A DNA stretch of 64,000 nucleotides from Tunturiibacter gelidiferens (GTDB lineage Bacteria; Acidobacteriota; Terriglobia; Terriglobales; Acidobacteriaceae): the NCBI RefSeq assembly GCF_013410115.1, contig NZ_JACCCV010000001.1:558001-622000 (forward strand), given 5' to 3'. Positions within the stretch are counted from its first letter, which is position 1. Each line of letters begins with the position of its first letter. Of this stretch, positions 55,068-63,497 are shown piece after piece. The position numbers were made by a program, and so were the translations under genes. A model generated the notes under the pieces. It searched no databases. It was not told where the DNA came from and saw only the letters and a program-made list of their open reading frames with translations.

Positions 55068-56729
55068 ATGGCAGCAGCTGAGCATCCGGTTCAAGCAGAC
55101 ATCCCTGTGGCAAAGTCACTCAATCATCAACGTAAACTCGCGGAGCTTGCCGCGCGCCATGCCATCGCGGAAGAGGGCGGCGGCGAGGAACGACGCGAGC
55201 GAGAGAGGAAGTCGGGCAAGCTTTCGGCGAGGGAGCGGATCGATTTTCTGTTGGATGAGGGCACGTTCGAGGAGACAGATAAGTTCGTCACGCATCGGGC
55301 GACTGATTTTGGCATGGCTGAGCAGCGCGTGCCGGGGGATGGATTTATTACCGGCTACGGACGGGTGCATGGGCGAGTGGTGTTTGTGTTTGCGCAGGAC
55401 TTTACGGTGTTTGGTGGGTCGCTCTCGGAGGCGAATGCCGCAAAGATCGTGAAGATTATGGATATGGCGATGCGGGTGGGCGCGCCGGTAGTGGGATTGA
55501 ATGACTCGGGTGGTGCGCGTATTCAGGAGGGCGTGGTTTCGCTGGCTGGGTATACGGATATCTTTCTGAGGAACACGCTGGCTAGTGGAGTTGTACCGCA
55601 GATCTCGGCGATTCTGGGGCCTTGTGCCGGGGGCGCGGTTTATTCGCCGGCGATTACTGACTTTACGGTGATGACGGAGAAGACGAGTTACATGTTCGTG
55701 ACCGGGCCGGACGTGATCAAGACGGTGACGCACGAGGATGTGACCAAGGAGGCGCTTGGCGGTGCGGTGACGCACAACGAGATCTCCGGCGTCGCGCACT
55801 TTATGGCGCACGACGATCAGGAGTGCTTGGCTACGGTGAGGGAGTTGTTGAGTTTTCTGCCTTCGAACAATCTCGACGACGCGCCGAGGAGGCCGACGCA
55901 GGATGATCCGGCGCGTGCGGATGCTGCGTTGGACACGATCATTCCGGAGGAGAGCAACCAGCCCTACGACATGGTGGATGTGATCTCGCATGTGGTGGAT
56001 GATGGCTACTTCTTTCAGGTGCACGAGCACTTCGCGCGGAATATTGTGGTGGGGTTTGCGCGGATGGCGGGGCGGCCGGTGGGGATCGTTGCAAATCAGC
56101 CTGCGTTTCTCGCGGGCGTCCTGGACATCAACGCGAGTGTGAAGGGTGCGCGGTTTGTGCGATTCTGCGACGCGTTCAATATTCCGCTGATTACGTTTGA
56201 AGATGTGCCGGGGTTCATGCCGGGAATTCAGCAGGAGCATGGCGGCATCATTCGTCATGGAGCGAAGCTGCTGTATGCGTTCGCAGAGGCGACGGTTCCG
56301 AAGCTTACAGTGATTACGCGCAAGGCCTATGGTGGGGCTTACTGTGTGATGAGCTCGAAGCATCTGCGGACGGATTTAAATCTGGCTTGGCCTACGGCGG
56401 AGATCGCGGTGATGGGGCCGGAGGGCGCGGTGAATATCGTCTACAAGCGGGAGCTTGATTCGACTGTGCGCCGGGCGGAGGCGATGTGGCCGCAGGGGAA
56501 GGCGTTTACGGAAGAGGAGAAGCTGGCGGTTCTCGCTGAGGCTCGGAAGGATAAGGTGGAGGAGTTTCGCGAGCGGTTTGCGAACCCTTATGTGGCGGCG
56601 GAGCGAGGATACATCGATGCGGTGGTTCGGCCTAGTGAGACGCGCAGGCGGTTGAACTCGGCGCTCGATATGCTGGCTACGAAGCGGGAGAAGAATCCTG
56701 CCAAGAAGCATGGCAATATTCCGCTGTAA
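55068..56729 (+). CDS. Acyl-CoA carboxylase carboxyltransferase (beta) subunit
   Basis: 553 residues of the propionyl/acetyl-CoA carboxylase beta type: [69 protein letters not shown]. These subunits transfer carboxyl from biotin to acyl-CoA. The alpha/biotin partner is not in the window. No strong ribosome binding site is seen before the ATG. Confidence 0.94.
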   Translation: MAAAEHPVQADIPVAKSLNHQRKLAELAARHAIAEEGGGEERRERERKSGKLSARERIDFLLDEGTFEETDKFVTHRATDFGMAEQRVPGDGFITGYGRVHGRVVFVFAQDFTVFGGSLSEANAAKIVKIMDMAMRVGAPVVGLNDSGGARIQEGVVSLAGYTDIFLRNTLASGVVPQISAILGPCAGGAVYSPAITDFTVMTEKTSYMFVTGPDVIKTVTHEDVTKEALGGAVTHNEISGVAHFMAHDDQECLATVRELLSFLPSNNLDDAPRRPTQDDPARADAALDTIIPEESNQPYDMVDVISHVVDDGYFFQVHEHFARNIVVGFARMAGRPVGIVANQPAFLAGVLDINASVKGARFVRFCDAFNIPLITFEDVPGFMPGIQQEHGGIIRHGAKLLYAFAEATVPKLTVITRKAYGGAYCVMSSKHLRTDLNLAWPTAEIAVMGPEGAVNIVYKRELDSTVRRAEAMWPQGKAFTEEEKLAVLAEARKDKVEEFRERFANPYVAAERGYIDAVVRPSETRRRLNSALDMLATKREKNPAKKHGNIPL

Positions 56730-56757
56730 ATTTTCATCTGCGGACTCTTCACGGCCG

Positions 56758-57279
56758 TTATTGCTTATTGCCTACCAGGACGAAGCTGGAGGGGATGGCC
56801 CGGCACTCGGATTTGCTTGAGGCGTGCCAACTTGTGCCATTGGAGTAGGCGATGGAAGTGACATCGAGCCAGCGCAGAGAGCCCACCCCTGGCATAGACA
56901 CGTCGAAGCTGGTGAGGTCATTTTTGCCGGGTGCGAGCTGAATCTGGAAGGTCTTCGTGAGGTCGCTGGGGTCCGCGCCAATTGGAAGGATCCTTGGGTC
57001 GGACGGAACAGCGTGGAGCGTGACTTCCAGAGAGAGGACTGAGGGTCCTCCGTAGTGCTTTATGGCGACGTGGAGGGCCTCGGACGATAGATCGTGGCGG
57101 CGCTCGTCTCCTGCGCTGCGTATGGTGGCTATCGATTGGCGTTGGGCGATGAACTGGACGGGACAAAGGTACTTTGGATCGAAGTTGACTGAGCTGGGGT
57201 CGAACGAGATGATCCGGTTTTGACCGAGAACAGGGACAGAAGCGAATAGGAGCATGATTGAGGCGGAAAGGTTTCGCAT
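56758..57279 (-). CDS. Secreted protein of unknown function
   Basis: 173 residues with a signal peptide (about 1-20, VLGQ). The rest is beta-rich (ISFDPSSVNFDPKYLCPVQF, then SLRWLDVTSIAYSNGTSWHA). Two Cys (about 38 and 161) could form a disulfide. AGGAGG lies 5 bp before the ATG, a very good site. Confidence 0.8.
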   Translation of the reverse strand: MRNLSASIMLLFASVPVLGQNRIISFDPSSVNFDPKYLCPVQFIAQRQSIATIRSAGDERRHDLSSEALHVAIKHYGGPSVLSLEVTLHAVPSDPRILPIGADPSDLTKTFQIQLAPGKNDLTSFDVSMPGVGSLRWLDVTSIAYSNGTSWHASSKSECRAIPSSFVLVGNKQ

Positions 57280-57377
57280 GGAGACCTCCTAAGCTGAAAC
57301 CGGTACAGGGTTAGGCTACTCCTGTGACGAGTGGGGCTCAAGCCTGTTGGACAAGATGCGTTGGTGGACTGCTGAAT

Positions 57378-59042
57378 TTATTGTGTCGTGCCGGTGAGGA
57401 AGATCTGCTCGGAGTGCGAGGCGATGACGCGATAGAGGCCGAACTGGCGAGCGTTCTGGCCGCGCAGCTCGAAGAGCAGGCTGGCTCGGTTGCTGGCCTC
57501 GGCGTCGACGACATCGACGAAACGCATGAGAGGGGTGCGGTCGAGGTGGGCTGCGTCGGTGACACTTTGGATGGCTGGCTTGAGTTCGCCGAGGCCGTTG
57601 TCCTGAGCGACAATGGTGACGTAGCGGAGAGCTGCTCCGCTGCCCGCGGTGTGGGCGGAGTATACGTAGGTTGCGGCGCCGCCGTAGCTGAGGGTGTAGG
57701 CCTTGAGCTCTTCGTCAGAGAGAAGGATCGATGGGGGAGTGGGTGTAGCTCGGTGGGTGCGCGTGGTGGTTGTCGTCTTCTTTACTGCGGCGGCGGGGGG
57801 CGCAGCGGGAGGTTTGGTGCCCGGTGAGGCGTATGCGGCGAGTTGAGCTTGGGCCATGGCCTGCATCTTGGCGAGAACGGTTTTGTGCTGGGCGTCGTCC
57901 TCCCATTCGAGAGTGAAGGGGTGGGGGTCTCGGTTGGCGGCGTCGGAGACTGCTACCATCTGGTGCAGATTTTGGGGGATGCCGACGAGCTTTGGTAGAT
58001 CGGTTTCGGTCATGGCGCTGGTGGGCTTGCCGCGATGGAGGTTGGGGCGGCTGGGATCGTCGTTGAGGTTGCCAGTTCCGGCGACGGAGTTGGTGTCGTG
58101 TGCTCTCTTTGCATCTTCGGCGGAGTGGCGCTTGAGGGTGGGACGGTCGGGGTCGTCGGATGGAGTAGGGGCGCTGGCGGTTGTCGATCCGGTGTCGGTG
58201 GTGGGGGTGTCCGAGGTTTGACGCTTCATGGTGGGACGGTCTGGATCGCCGGAAGTGGTGTTGGGAGTGCTGGATGTTGTGGTCGAGGTGTCGGTGCTGC
58301 CAGACCCGCGTTTCATTGTTGGACGGTCTGGGTCGTCGGCGGGAGTGCTGCCGGTTGATGCGGTTGTGGTGTCGGAGGTCGAGCTGTCGGAGCGGCGCTT
58401 CATGGTGGGACGATCTGGGTCGTCCGCAGAGGTTGAGCCTGTAGAGGTTGTTGAAGCGGAGGGAGTGCCTGAGTTGGAGGCGTCTGCGGCTGAGTTGTCG
58501 GATCGGCGCTTCATCGTTGGGCGATTCGGGTCGTCGTTGTTGCTCGCGTCGGTACTGATTTTAGCGTCGGCTTGATGGCTGGTGTCGCCTTTGGAGCCGG
58601 TGAGGACGGGCAGGGTCTTCGAGGGCTTGAGGGCTGCGGCTTTCTTTGGCGCGGCGAGGGGCTTGACGCTGCCGTAGCCGAACCAGCCGTCGTCGTAGGC
58701 GAGATCGCCGGTGGCCTCGACGGCTTGCAGGTGTTTTGCATAGGCGAGATCGAGATAACCTTTGTCGATGCCGGCGGTCTGGAGTTCGTAGACGTTGCCG
58801 CTGAGGAGGGCGAAGGGTACGGGGCGAGCGACGTAAATGCCGGCGTCTTCGAGCTTGCCATCGATGAAGAGAGAGACGGGAATAAGGCGGCTGGCCGTGG
58901 GCTTGGCGAAGTCGCCGGTCCACTCATAGACGCCGACTGCGCGGACGACCTGTTCGGGCTTGGCGACCTTGTGCATCTGTGCCCAGATGGGGCCGGTGAG
59001 AATCAAGGCGGCAAAGAGGATGCGATGGGGGATGTGTCTCAT
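57378..59042 (-). CDS. Secreted repeat protein with DDPDRPTMKR units
   Basis: 554 residues. The N-terminal signal peptide (about 1-21) and a globular part to about 170 are followed by six or so copies of DDPDRPTMKR-x(18-20) in a Ser/Thr-rich, disordered stretch (about 165-335), and then a Pro/Ala-rich region and a C-terminal globular part (about 440-554). In DNA the unit recurs about every 87 bp between 58030 and 58530. No enzyme domain is recognised. Its length may vary by slipped pairing. Confidence 0.8.
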   Translation of the reverse strand: MRHIPHRILFAALILTGPIWAQMHKVAKPEQVVRAVGVYEWTGDFAKPTASRLIPVSLFIDGKLEDAGIYVARPVPFALLSGNVYELQTAGIDKGYLDLAYAKHLQAVEATGDLAYDDGWFGYGSVKPLAAPKKAAALKPSKTLPVLTGSKGDTSHQADAKISTDASNNDDPNRPTMKRRSDNSAADASNSGTPSASTTSTGSTSADDPDRPTMKRRSDSSTSDTTTASTGSTPADDPDRPTMKRGSGSTDTSTTTSSTPNTTSGDPDRPTMKRQTSDTPTTDTGSTTASAPTPSDDPDRPTLKRHSAEDAKRAHDTNSVAGTGNLNDDPSRPNLHRGKPTSAMTETDLPKLVGIPQNLHQMVAVSDAANRDPHPFTLEWEDDAQHKTVLAKMQAMAQAQLAAYASPGTKPPAAPPAAAVKKTTTTTRTHRATPTPPSILLSDEELKAYTLSYGGAATYVYSAHTAGSGAALRYVTIVAQDNGLGELKPAIQSVTDAAHLDRTPLMRFVDVVDAEASNRASLLFELRGQNARQFGLYRVIASHSEQIFLTGTTQ

Positions 59043-59132
59043 AGGCCTGTCATCGAGATTAGACGCTATCTGAGGGTCAAAGTCCTACCTGATTGCGGGA
59101 GGCATATTGAAGTTGCGCGACCGGTGGTGAGG

Positions 59133-59966
59133 ATGTTCGCTACCATGCATGGTATGGGGTCTGCGATGTTGCTGGCGGTCAGAGAGTTGTCAGTGGGGTT
59201 TGGACGGCATGAGGCTGTTAAAGGGATTTCGTTCGAGATAAATGCCGGTGAGACGCTGGGATTGGTGGGGGAGTCGGGGTCGGGGAAGTCGGCGACCTCG
59301 CTGGCGGTGCTGAGGTTGTTGCCGGAGAGTGCGCGGGTGAGCGGGGCGATTCGATTCGATGGGGAGGAGCTGCTCTCGCTGTCTGAAGAGGCGATGCGGA
59401 GGCGTCGTGGGCGGGAGATTGCGATGATCTTTCAGGAGCCGATGACGGCGCTGAATCCGGTGATGCCGGTGGGTGCTCAGATTGGCGAGGCGGTGGCGGC
59501 GCATCATCCGGAGATGGGGCGGAGAGCAGTGAGGGCGCGGGTTCTGGAGGCGATGGATGAGGTTGGGTTGCCTGATGTTGAGCGGAGATCGAAGGACTAT
59601 CCGCACCAGTTTTCGGGAGGGCAGAGGCAGAGGATTCTGATTGCTATGGCGATTGTGAACCGGCCGAGACTGCTGATCGCAGATGAGCCTACGACGGCAC
59701 TGGATGTGACGGTGCAGGCGCAGATTCTGGAGCTGTTGAAGGCGTTACGCAGGGAGCATGAGCTGGCGATGCTGTTTATCTCTCATGATCTGGCCGTAGT
59801 GTCGCAGGTGGCCGATCGGGTTGCGGTGATGCAGCATGGCGAGATTGTGGAGCAGGCGGAGGCGGCGAAGTTATTTCTGAATCCGCAGCATGCTTATACG
59901 CGTAGGCTGCTGGCTTCGGCTCCGATGATGAAGACGGACCGGTCGAAGCCGCTGGCTTCGGTTTGA
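59133..59966 (+). CDS. OppD/DppD-like ABC transporter ATPase, orphan
   Basis: About 277 residues: GESGSGKS Walker A, FSGGQRQR signature, LLIADEPTTALDV Walker B, and the oligopeptide-type C-terminus (HAYTRRLLASAP). Such ATPases work with two permeases and a binding protein; none is nearby. Start options in frame are ATG 59133, 59145, 59154 and 59166; GTGAGG is directly before the first. The long open frame upstream (from 58572) is antisense to the repeat protein gene and not coding. Confidence 0.88.
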   Translation: MFATMHGMGSAMLLAVRELSVGFGRHEAVKGISFEINAGETLGLVGESGSGKSATSLAVLRLLPESARVSGAIRFDGEELLSLSEEAMRRRRGREIAMIFQEPMTALNPVMPVGAQIGEAVAAHHPEMGRRAVRARVLEAMDEVGLPDVERRSKDYPHQFSGGQRQRILIAMAIVNRPRLLIADEPTTALDVTVQAQILELLKALRREHELAMLFISHDLAVVSQVADRVAVMQHGEIVEQAEAAKLFLNPQHAYTRRLLASAPMMKTDRSKPLASV

Positions 59967-60054
59967 CGGACGGAGTTGGGTGATTTCCCTGAACGGGTGA
60001 ATGTCTATAGACTTGAGAATTGTGCCTTATGTGGTTTGGGGCCAATTTGACTGT

Positions 60055-60807
60055 ATGCGCGCGCTGGTGATTTCAGACATTCACGGGAACCTCGAAGCAT
60101 TGAACGCAGTTCTTGCCGCAGCAGAGCCGTATGACGTGCTGTGGAATTTGGGCGATGTGGTCGGGTATGGCGGAAGTCCGAATGAAGTGGTGGCGCTGAT
60201 GCGGGCGAAGGCACAGGTGAATGTGCGCGGAAACCATGATCGGGTGTGCTGCGGGCTGACCTCGGCGGTGGGGTTTAACCCTGTGGCTAGAGCGGCTGCG
60301 GAGTGGACTAAGGCTGAGTTGACGGAGGAGAATCTGGCGTGGCTGAAGGCGATGCCGCAGGGTCCGGTAGTGCCGGAGCAGCTGGGTGTGACGTGTGTGC
60401 ATGGGTCGCCATTGAATGAGGATCAGTACATTTTGAGCATGCGGGATGCGTGGGCTCCGTTGCAGCAGGCGGCGACGACGATCACGTTCTTTGGGCATAC
60501 GCATCTGCAGGGTGGGTTTTCGCAGAAGGGTCATGAATGGCACGAGATCAGGGCGCAGTTCAGGACGAGGAACGCGGCGGAGAGCTGGAAGATGCTGATT
60601 CCAGAGGGGACGCGGCATCTGATCAATCCGGGATCGGTTGGGCAGCCGAGGGATTCGGACTGGCGGGCGGCGTTTGTGATTTATGACTCGGAGGCGCGGG
60701 AGATTATCTATCATCGCGTTCCGTATGACCTGACGGCGGCGCAGGGAAGGATATTGATGGCTGGGTTGCCGGAGCGGCTGGCGGCTCGGCTGCGCGAGGG
60801 AAGATAA
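60055..60807 (+). CDS. Metallophosphoesterase
   Basis: 250 residues with the calcineurin-like motifs DIHGN, GDVVGYG, GNHD, CVHGSP and FGHTH in order. The substrate is not known; possible roles are phosphodiesterase or phosphatase. The frame starts at 60001 but the first motif sits at once after ATG 60055, so I use it; no ribosome binding site decides it. It is followed by GT-rich element A4. Confidence 0.92.
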   Translation: MRALVISDIHGNLEALNAVLAAAEPYDVLWNLGDVVGYGGSPNEVVALMRAKAQVNVRGNHDRVCCGLTSAVGFNPVARAAAEWTKAELTEENLAWLKAMPQGPVVPEQLGVTCVHGSPLNEDQYILSMRDAWAPLQQAATTITFFGHTHLQGGFSQKGHEWHEIRAQFRTRNAAESWKMLIPEGTRHLINPGSVGQPRDSDWRAAFVIYDSEAREIIYHRVPYDLTAAQGRILMAGLPERLAARLREGR

Positions 60808-60970
60808 TTTTCTTGAGGTGGTTTTTGGTGGGGTTTTGCGAAAATGTGGGCGCAAAACGTGGTTTTTGGGTGGTAGGAACGTGGTTTTTTGCTGGTGAAA
60901 CGTGGTGAGCGGATGGCTGTTTTGGGGTGGTTTAAAAACACGCCAACTTTTCGAGATTTTTTTTGACTTC
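60808..60970 (+). repeat. GT-rich phased element, copy A4
   Basis: Right after the metallophosphoesterase stop. [ACG]TGG steps begin at 60859, 60870, 60881, 60892, 60902 and 60913, so 10-11 bp apart. Three AACGTGG boxes start at 60856, 60878 and 60899. It ends AAAAACACGCCAACTTTTC. It is the clearest of the four copies. Confidence 0.78.
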
Positions 60971-60982
60971 TTTTTCCCGGCT

Positions 60983-61720
60983 TCAGGAGGAGTGGGCTTT
61001 ATCCAGTCTCTGGCGGAAGTTCTTGGCCCAGGAGCGGAAGGCAGCGTCGATGTCGCCCCACTTCTCGAAGGCCTTGAGGCCGCTGAAGAACCTCCGACCG
61101 CTCTTGCTGGTCATGAAGGCCATCTCCACCTCTCCGGAAGCGGAGTCGACCATCTCGCCTTCGATGGAGACCTTGCCGACTTTTAGTCGCGGCACCAGTT
61201 CGCCTGCGCCGGGCGCGACCGCATGGGTCGCCACGGCAGTGGTTCCGGTTATGGCTGCGTTGGTCTTGGCGCCGTTGGGCTCCACGTTGGTGATGGCGAA
61301 GCGTAAGACCATGACGCCCGGCCCGGGCTCGGTTACGAGGTTGTAGCGGCCGGCCTCGAGTTCGTCCCTGATGGCCTTTGTGAAGTATTCCTCTAGCTTG
61401 GTCTGGTCTGCCGGGTTGATGTCTTTCTGCTGGACTTCGGGGACGAAGAAGACTTTGACGGGATCGAGGACGAAGGTGTCGGAGTTCATTAAGACGTCCG
61501 GGTTTTTGAAGTAGATCAGCCAGTCGGCGTTTGTCCGGTCGGGCTGAAGTCTGGAGTAGGTCTCGTCGGTCAGAAAGCCTGACTCGTGGGTGAGGAGCTT
61601 GTCCTGCTTCTTCGACGCTTCCTGCGCGTGGATGGGCGACGCGGCAAGAAGGCAGGCGGCCAGGACGGTAAGAGTTACGGCAGGTTTCAGGAGTTTCGAT
61701 AGCGGGTCATTGGTTGGAAT
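60983..61720 (-). CDS. DUF3313 family protein with no ordinary start codon
   Basis: The domain (ESGFLTDETYSRLQPDRTN ... MNSDTFVLDPVKVFF ... KKFRQRL-like end) is DUF3313. The first ATG in frame (61489) lies inside the domain, but the frame continues upstream with homologous sequence and a signal peptide (LTVLAACLLAASPIHAQ) and no ATG, GTG or TTG. Candidates are ATT 61720 with GAGG 7 bp upstream, CTG 61690, or an ATG at 61710 one frame off (MTRYRNS) if a base is missing. I mark 61720; the extent is uncertain. Confidence 0.72.
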   Translation of the reverse strand: MPTNDPLSKLLKPAVTLTVLAACLLAASPIHAQEASKKQDKLLTHESGFLTDETYSRLQPDRTNADWLIYFKNPDVLMNSDTFVLDPVKVFFVPEVQQKDINPADQTKLEEYFTKAIRDELEAGRYNLVTEPGPGVMVLRFAITNVEPNGAKTNAAITGTTAVATHAVAPGAGELVPRLKVGKVSIEGEMVDSASGEVEMAFMTSKSGRRFFSGLKAFEKWGDIDAAFRSWAKNFRQRLDKAHSS

Positions 61721-61917
61721 GGCTAAGCCTCGTCGATCTCGCTTGTCTTCAGAGGGTTGGATTCTGAATTGGATCTTCGAGTGGCCCGGCTACAATTGCG
61801 GCGCGGGCTATTCGGTCTGAGAGTGCGTCATGATTTTGAGGAATTTCGGATTTCCATTTGGTGCGAAATTGCGACGGGGCATTCGTGCAGTGGAGGTAAG
61901 AACAAAGGCAACGACGA

Positions 61918-62150
61918 ATGCGGGGATCCTTCGCTGCGCTCAGGATGACGGCCCTTTTAAGGTGGGGTCCCTTTGGGGACGGGATGACGGCCTTTTGGGG
62001 CAGCATGGCGGTCCCTTGTGGGGACATGCATGGCGGCCCTTTGGATCAGAATGAAAGCCCCATGGGGGTAGGATGAAGGCCCTTGGGCCGGACGAAGGCC
62101 CCACGGGCAGATGACTGCCCCGTTTGGGAACGGATGAGGCGCGATTGCTG
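61918..62150 (+). repeat. Tandem decayed repeats, GGATGACGGCCC-type
   Basis: About 230 bp made of imperfect units such as GGATGACGGCCCTTTT, GGGATGACGGCCTTTTGGGG, CATGGCGGTCCCTTGTGGGG, CATGGCGGCCCTTTGG, then GGATGAAGGCCCTTGGGCC and a last GATGACTGCCCCG. It starts with CTTCGCTGCGCTCAGGATGA. It separates a DUF3313 gene from a GH27 gene and is not coding. Confidence 0.7.
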
Positions 62151-62178
62151 GGCTGGATGGGCGGACTGAGGCCAGCCT

Positions 62179-63372
62179 TTATTTGCTCAGGATGAGTAGG
62201 GCGACGCCGTGCTTTGGGATATTGCGGGAGTAGATGCCGGTGCGTTTCCCCAGATCTTTGTTCTCCCAGACGTCGTGGAGGGTCGCTCCTTGAGCGAAGC
62301 CGATTTGAGTCAGGTCGAGAGCTATGTCGCGTGAGTCTCCGGCGGTGTTGAACAGGCCGACAGCTACTCTTCCGTCGGCGAGGGGTTTGGTCCAGACGGA
62401 GAAGTCTCCGCGCTGGTAGAGGCGGGTGGCTTGCTTGCCGAGGGAGTCCTGATCGATTGCGATTGCCTCTTTGTTGAGGAGGATGCTTTTGTCTTCGGGG
62501 GTCATTTTGCTGAGATCGTTGCCGGCGAGCAGAGGCGCGGCGAGGAGTGCCCAGAGGCTCATGTGGGTTCGGTACTCGTCTGTGGTCATGTGGCCGTTGC
62601 CGACTTCGAGCATGTCGGGATCGTTCCAGTGACCGGGGCCGGCGAAGGGGGCGAGATCAGCTTGTTCGAGGCCGATGATGGTCATGCGGCCGTAGGTGTC
62701 GTTGATGTCGTCGGTGGTTCGCCACATCTGTGCGCCGACTTCCGGACCCCACTTCCAGACTTCTGCTACGCCGTACTGGCAGAGGCTGTAGAAGATCGGG
62801 CGGTTGGTTGCTTTGAGGGCGTCGCCCATCTTGCGGTAGGCGTCGATCATCATCTTGAAGGCGGCATCGGTGTTGCCGTTGTTCTTTGCGGTGAGCTCGC
62901 GCATGGGGTCCTGCATGGAGCAGAGGTCGTACTTGAGAAAGTCGACGCCCCATCCGGCGTACATCTTTGCGTCCTGGACCTCGTGGCCGAGGCTGCCTTC
63001 GAAACCTCCACAGGTCTTGGGGCCGGGCGAGGAGTAGATGCCGAACTTGAGACCCTTGGAATGGATGTAGTCGCCGAGTTTCTTCATGTCGGGAAAACGA
63101 TCGTTGGGATGGAGTTCTCCGTTGGCGTCGCGGGTGCCCTGCCAGGTGTCGTCGACGTTGACGTAGATGTACCCGGCGTCGCGCATGCCGGTGGAGACGA
63201 TGAGATCAGCTGCGGTTCGGACGTCCGCGTCGGTGACATGCTCTGCGAAGTGGTTCCAGCTATTCCAGCCCATTGGTGGGGTTGCGGCGAGAGTGGACTG
63301 GCCGCGCAGAGTTGGAGACTGGCCGATACAGAGAAGAACGAACGGGATCAGGACTGCTTTGCGAAGAACCAT
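62179..63372 (-). CDS. Alpha-galactosidase, GH27 (second copy)
   Basis: 397 residues with a signal peptide (about 1-25, LRGQ). PPMGWNSWNHFAEHV, the nucleophile D149 (FLKYDLCS) and the putative acid/base D221 (WRTTDDIND) are the GH27 set. A C-terminal beta domain ends the protein. GGAGG lies 6 bp before the ATG. It is nearer the classical secreted GH27 form than the first copy at 19844. Confidence 0.95.
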   Translation of the reverse strand: MVLRKAVLIPFVLLCIGQSPTLRGQSTLAATPPMGWNSWNHFAEHVTDADVRTAADLIVSTGMRDAGYIYVNVDDTWQGTRDANGELHPNDRFPDMKKLGDYIHSKGLKFGIYSSPGPKTCGGFEGSLGHEVQDAKMYAGWGVDFLKYDLCSMQDPMRELTAKNNGNTDAAFKMMIDAYRKMGDALKATNRPIFYSLCQYGVAEVWKWGPEVGAQMWRTTDDINDTYGRMTIIGLEQADLAPFAGPGHWNDPDMLEVGNGHMTTDEYRTHMSLWALLAAPLLAGNDLSKMTPEDKSILLNKEAIAIDQDSLGKQATRLYQRGDFSVWTKPLADGRVAVGLFNTAGDSRDIALDLTQIGFAQGATLHDVWENKDLGKRTGIYSRNIPKHGVALLILSK

Positions 63373-63497
63373 CGGTTGCCTCCGAGAACTAGAGAAGCAT
63401 ATACCGCCGGACGGTTTTCTCTTGCACAGACAGTCTTTGGTTGTCGGGATCTCGATGGGTCTTTGGCGAATTGAGCTTCGGGTGATGAGGTCGAAGG

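Noticed and set aside
55116..56363. A 415-residue minus-strand frame opposite the acyl-CoA carboxylase gene
   Set aside because: Arg/His-rich antisense shadow of a clear carboxylase gene.
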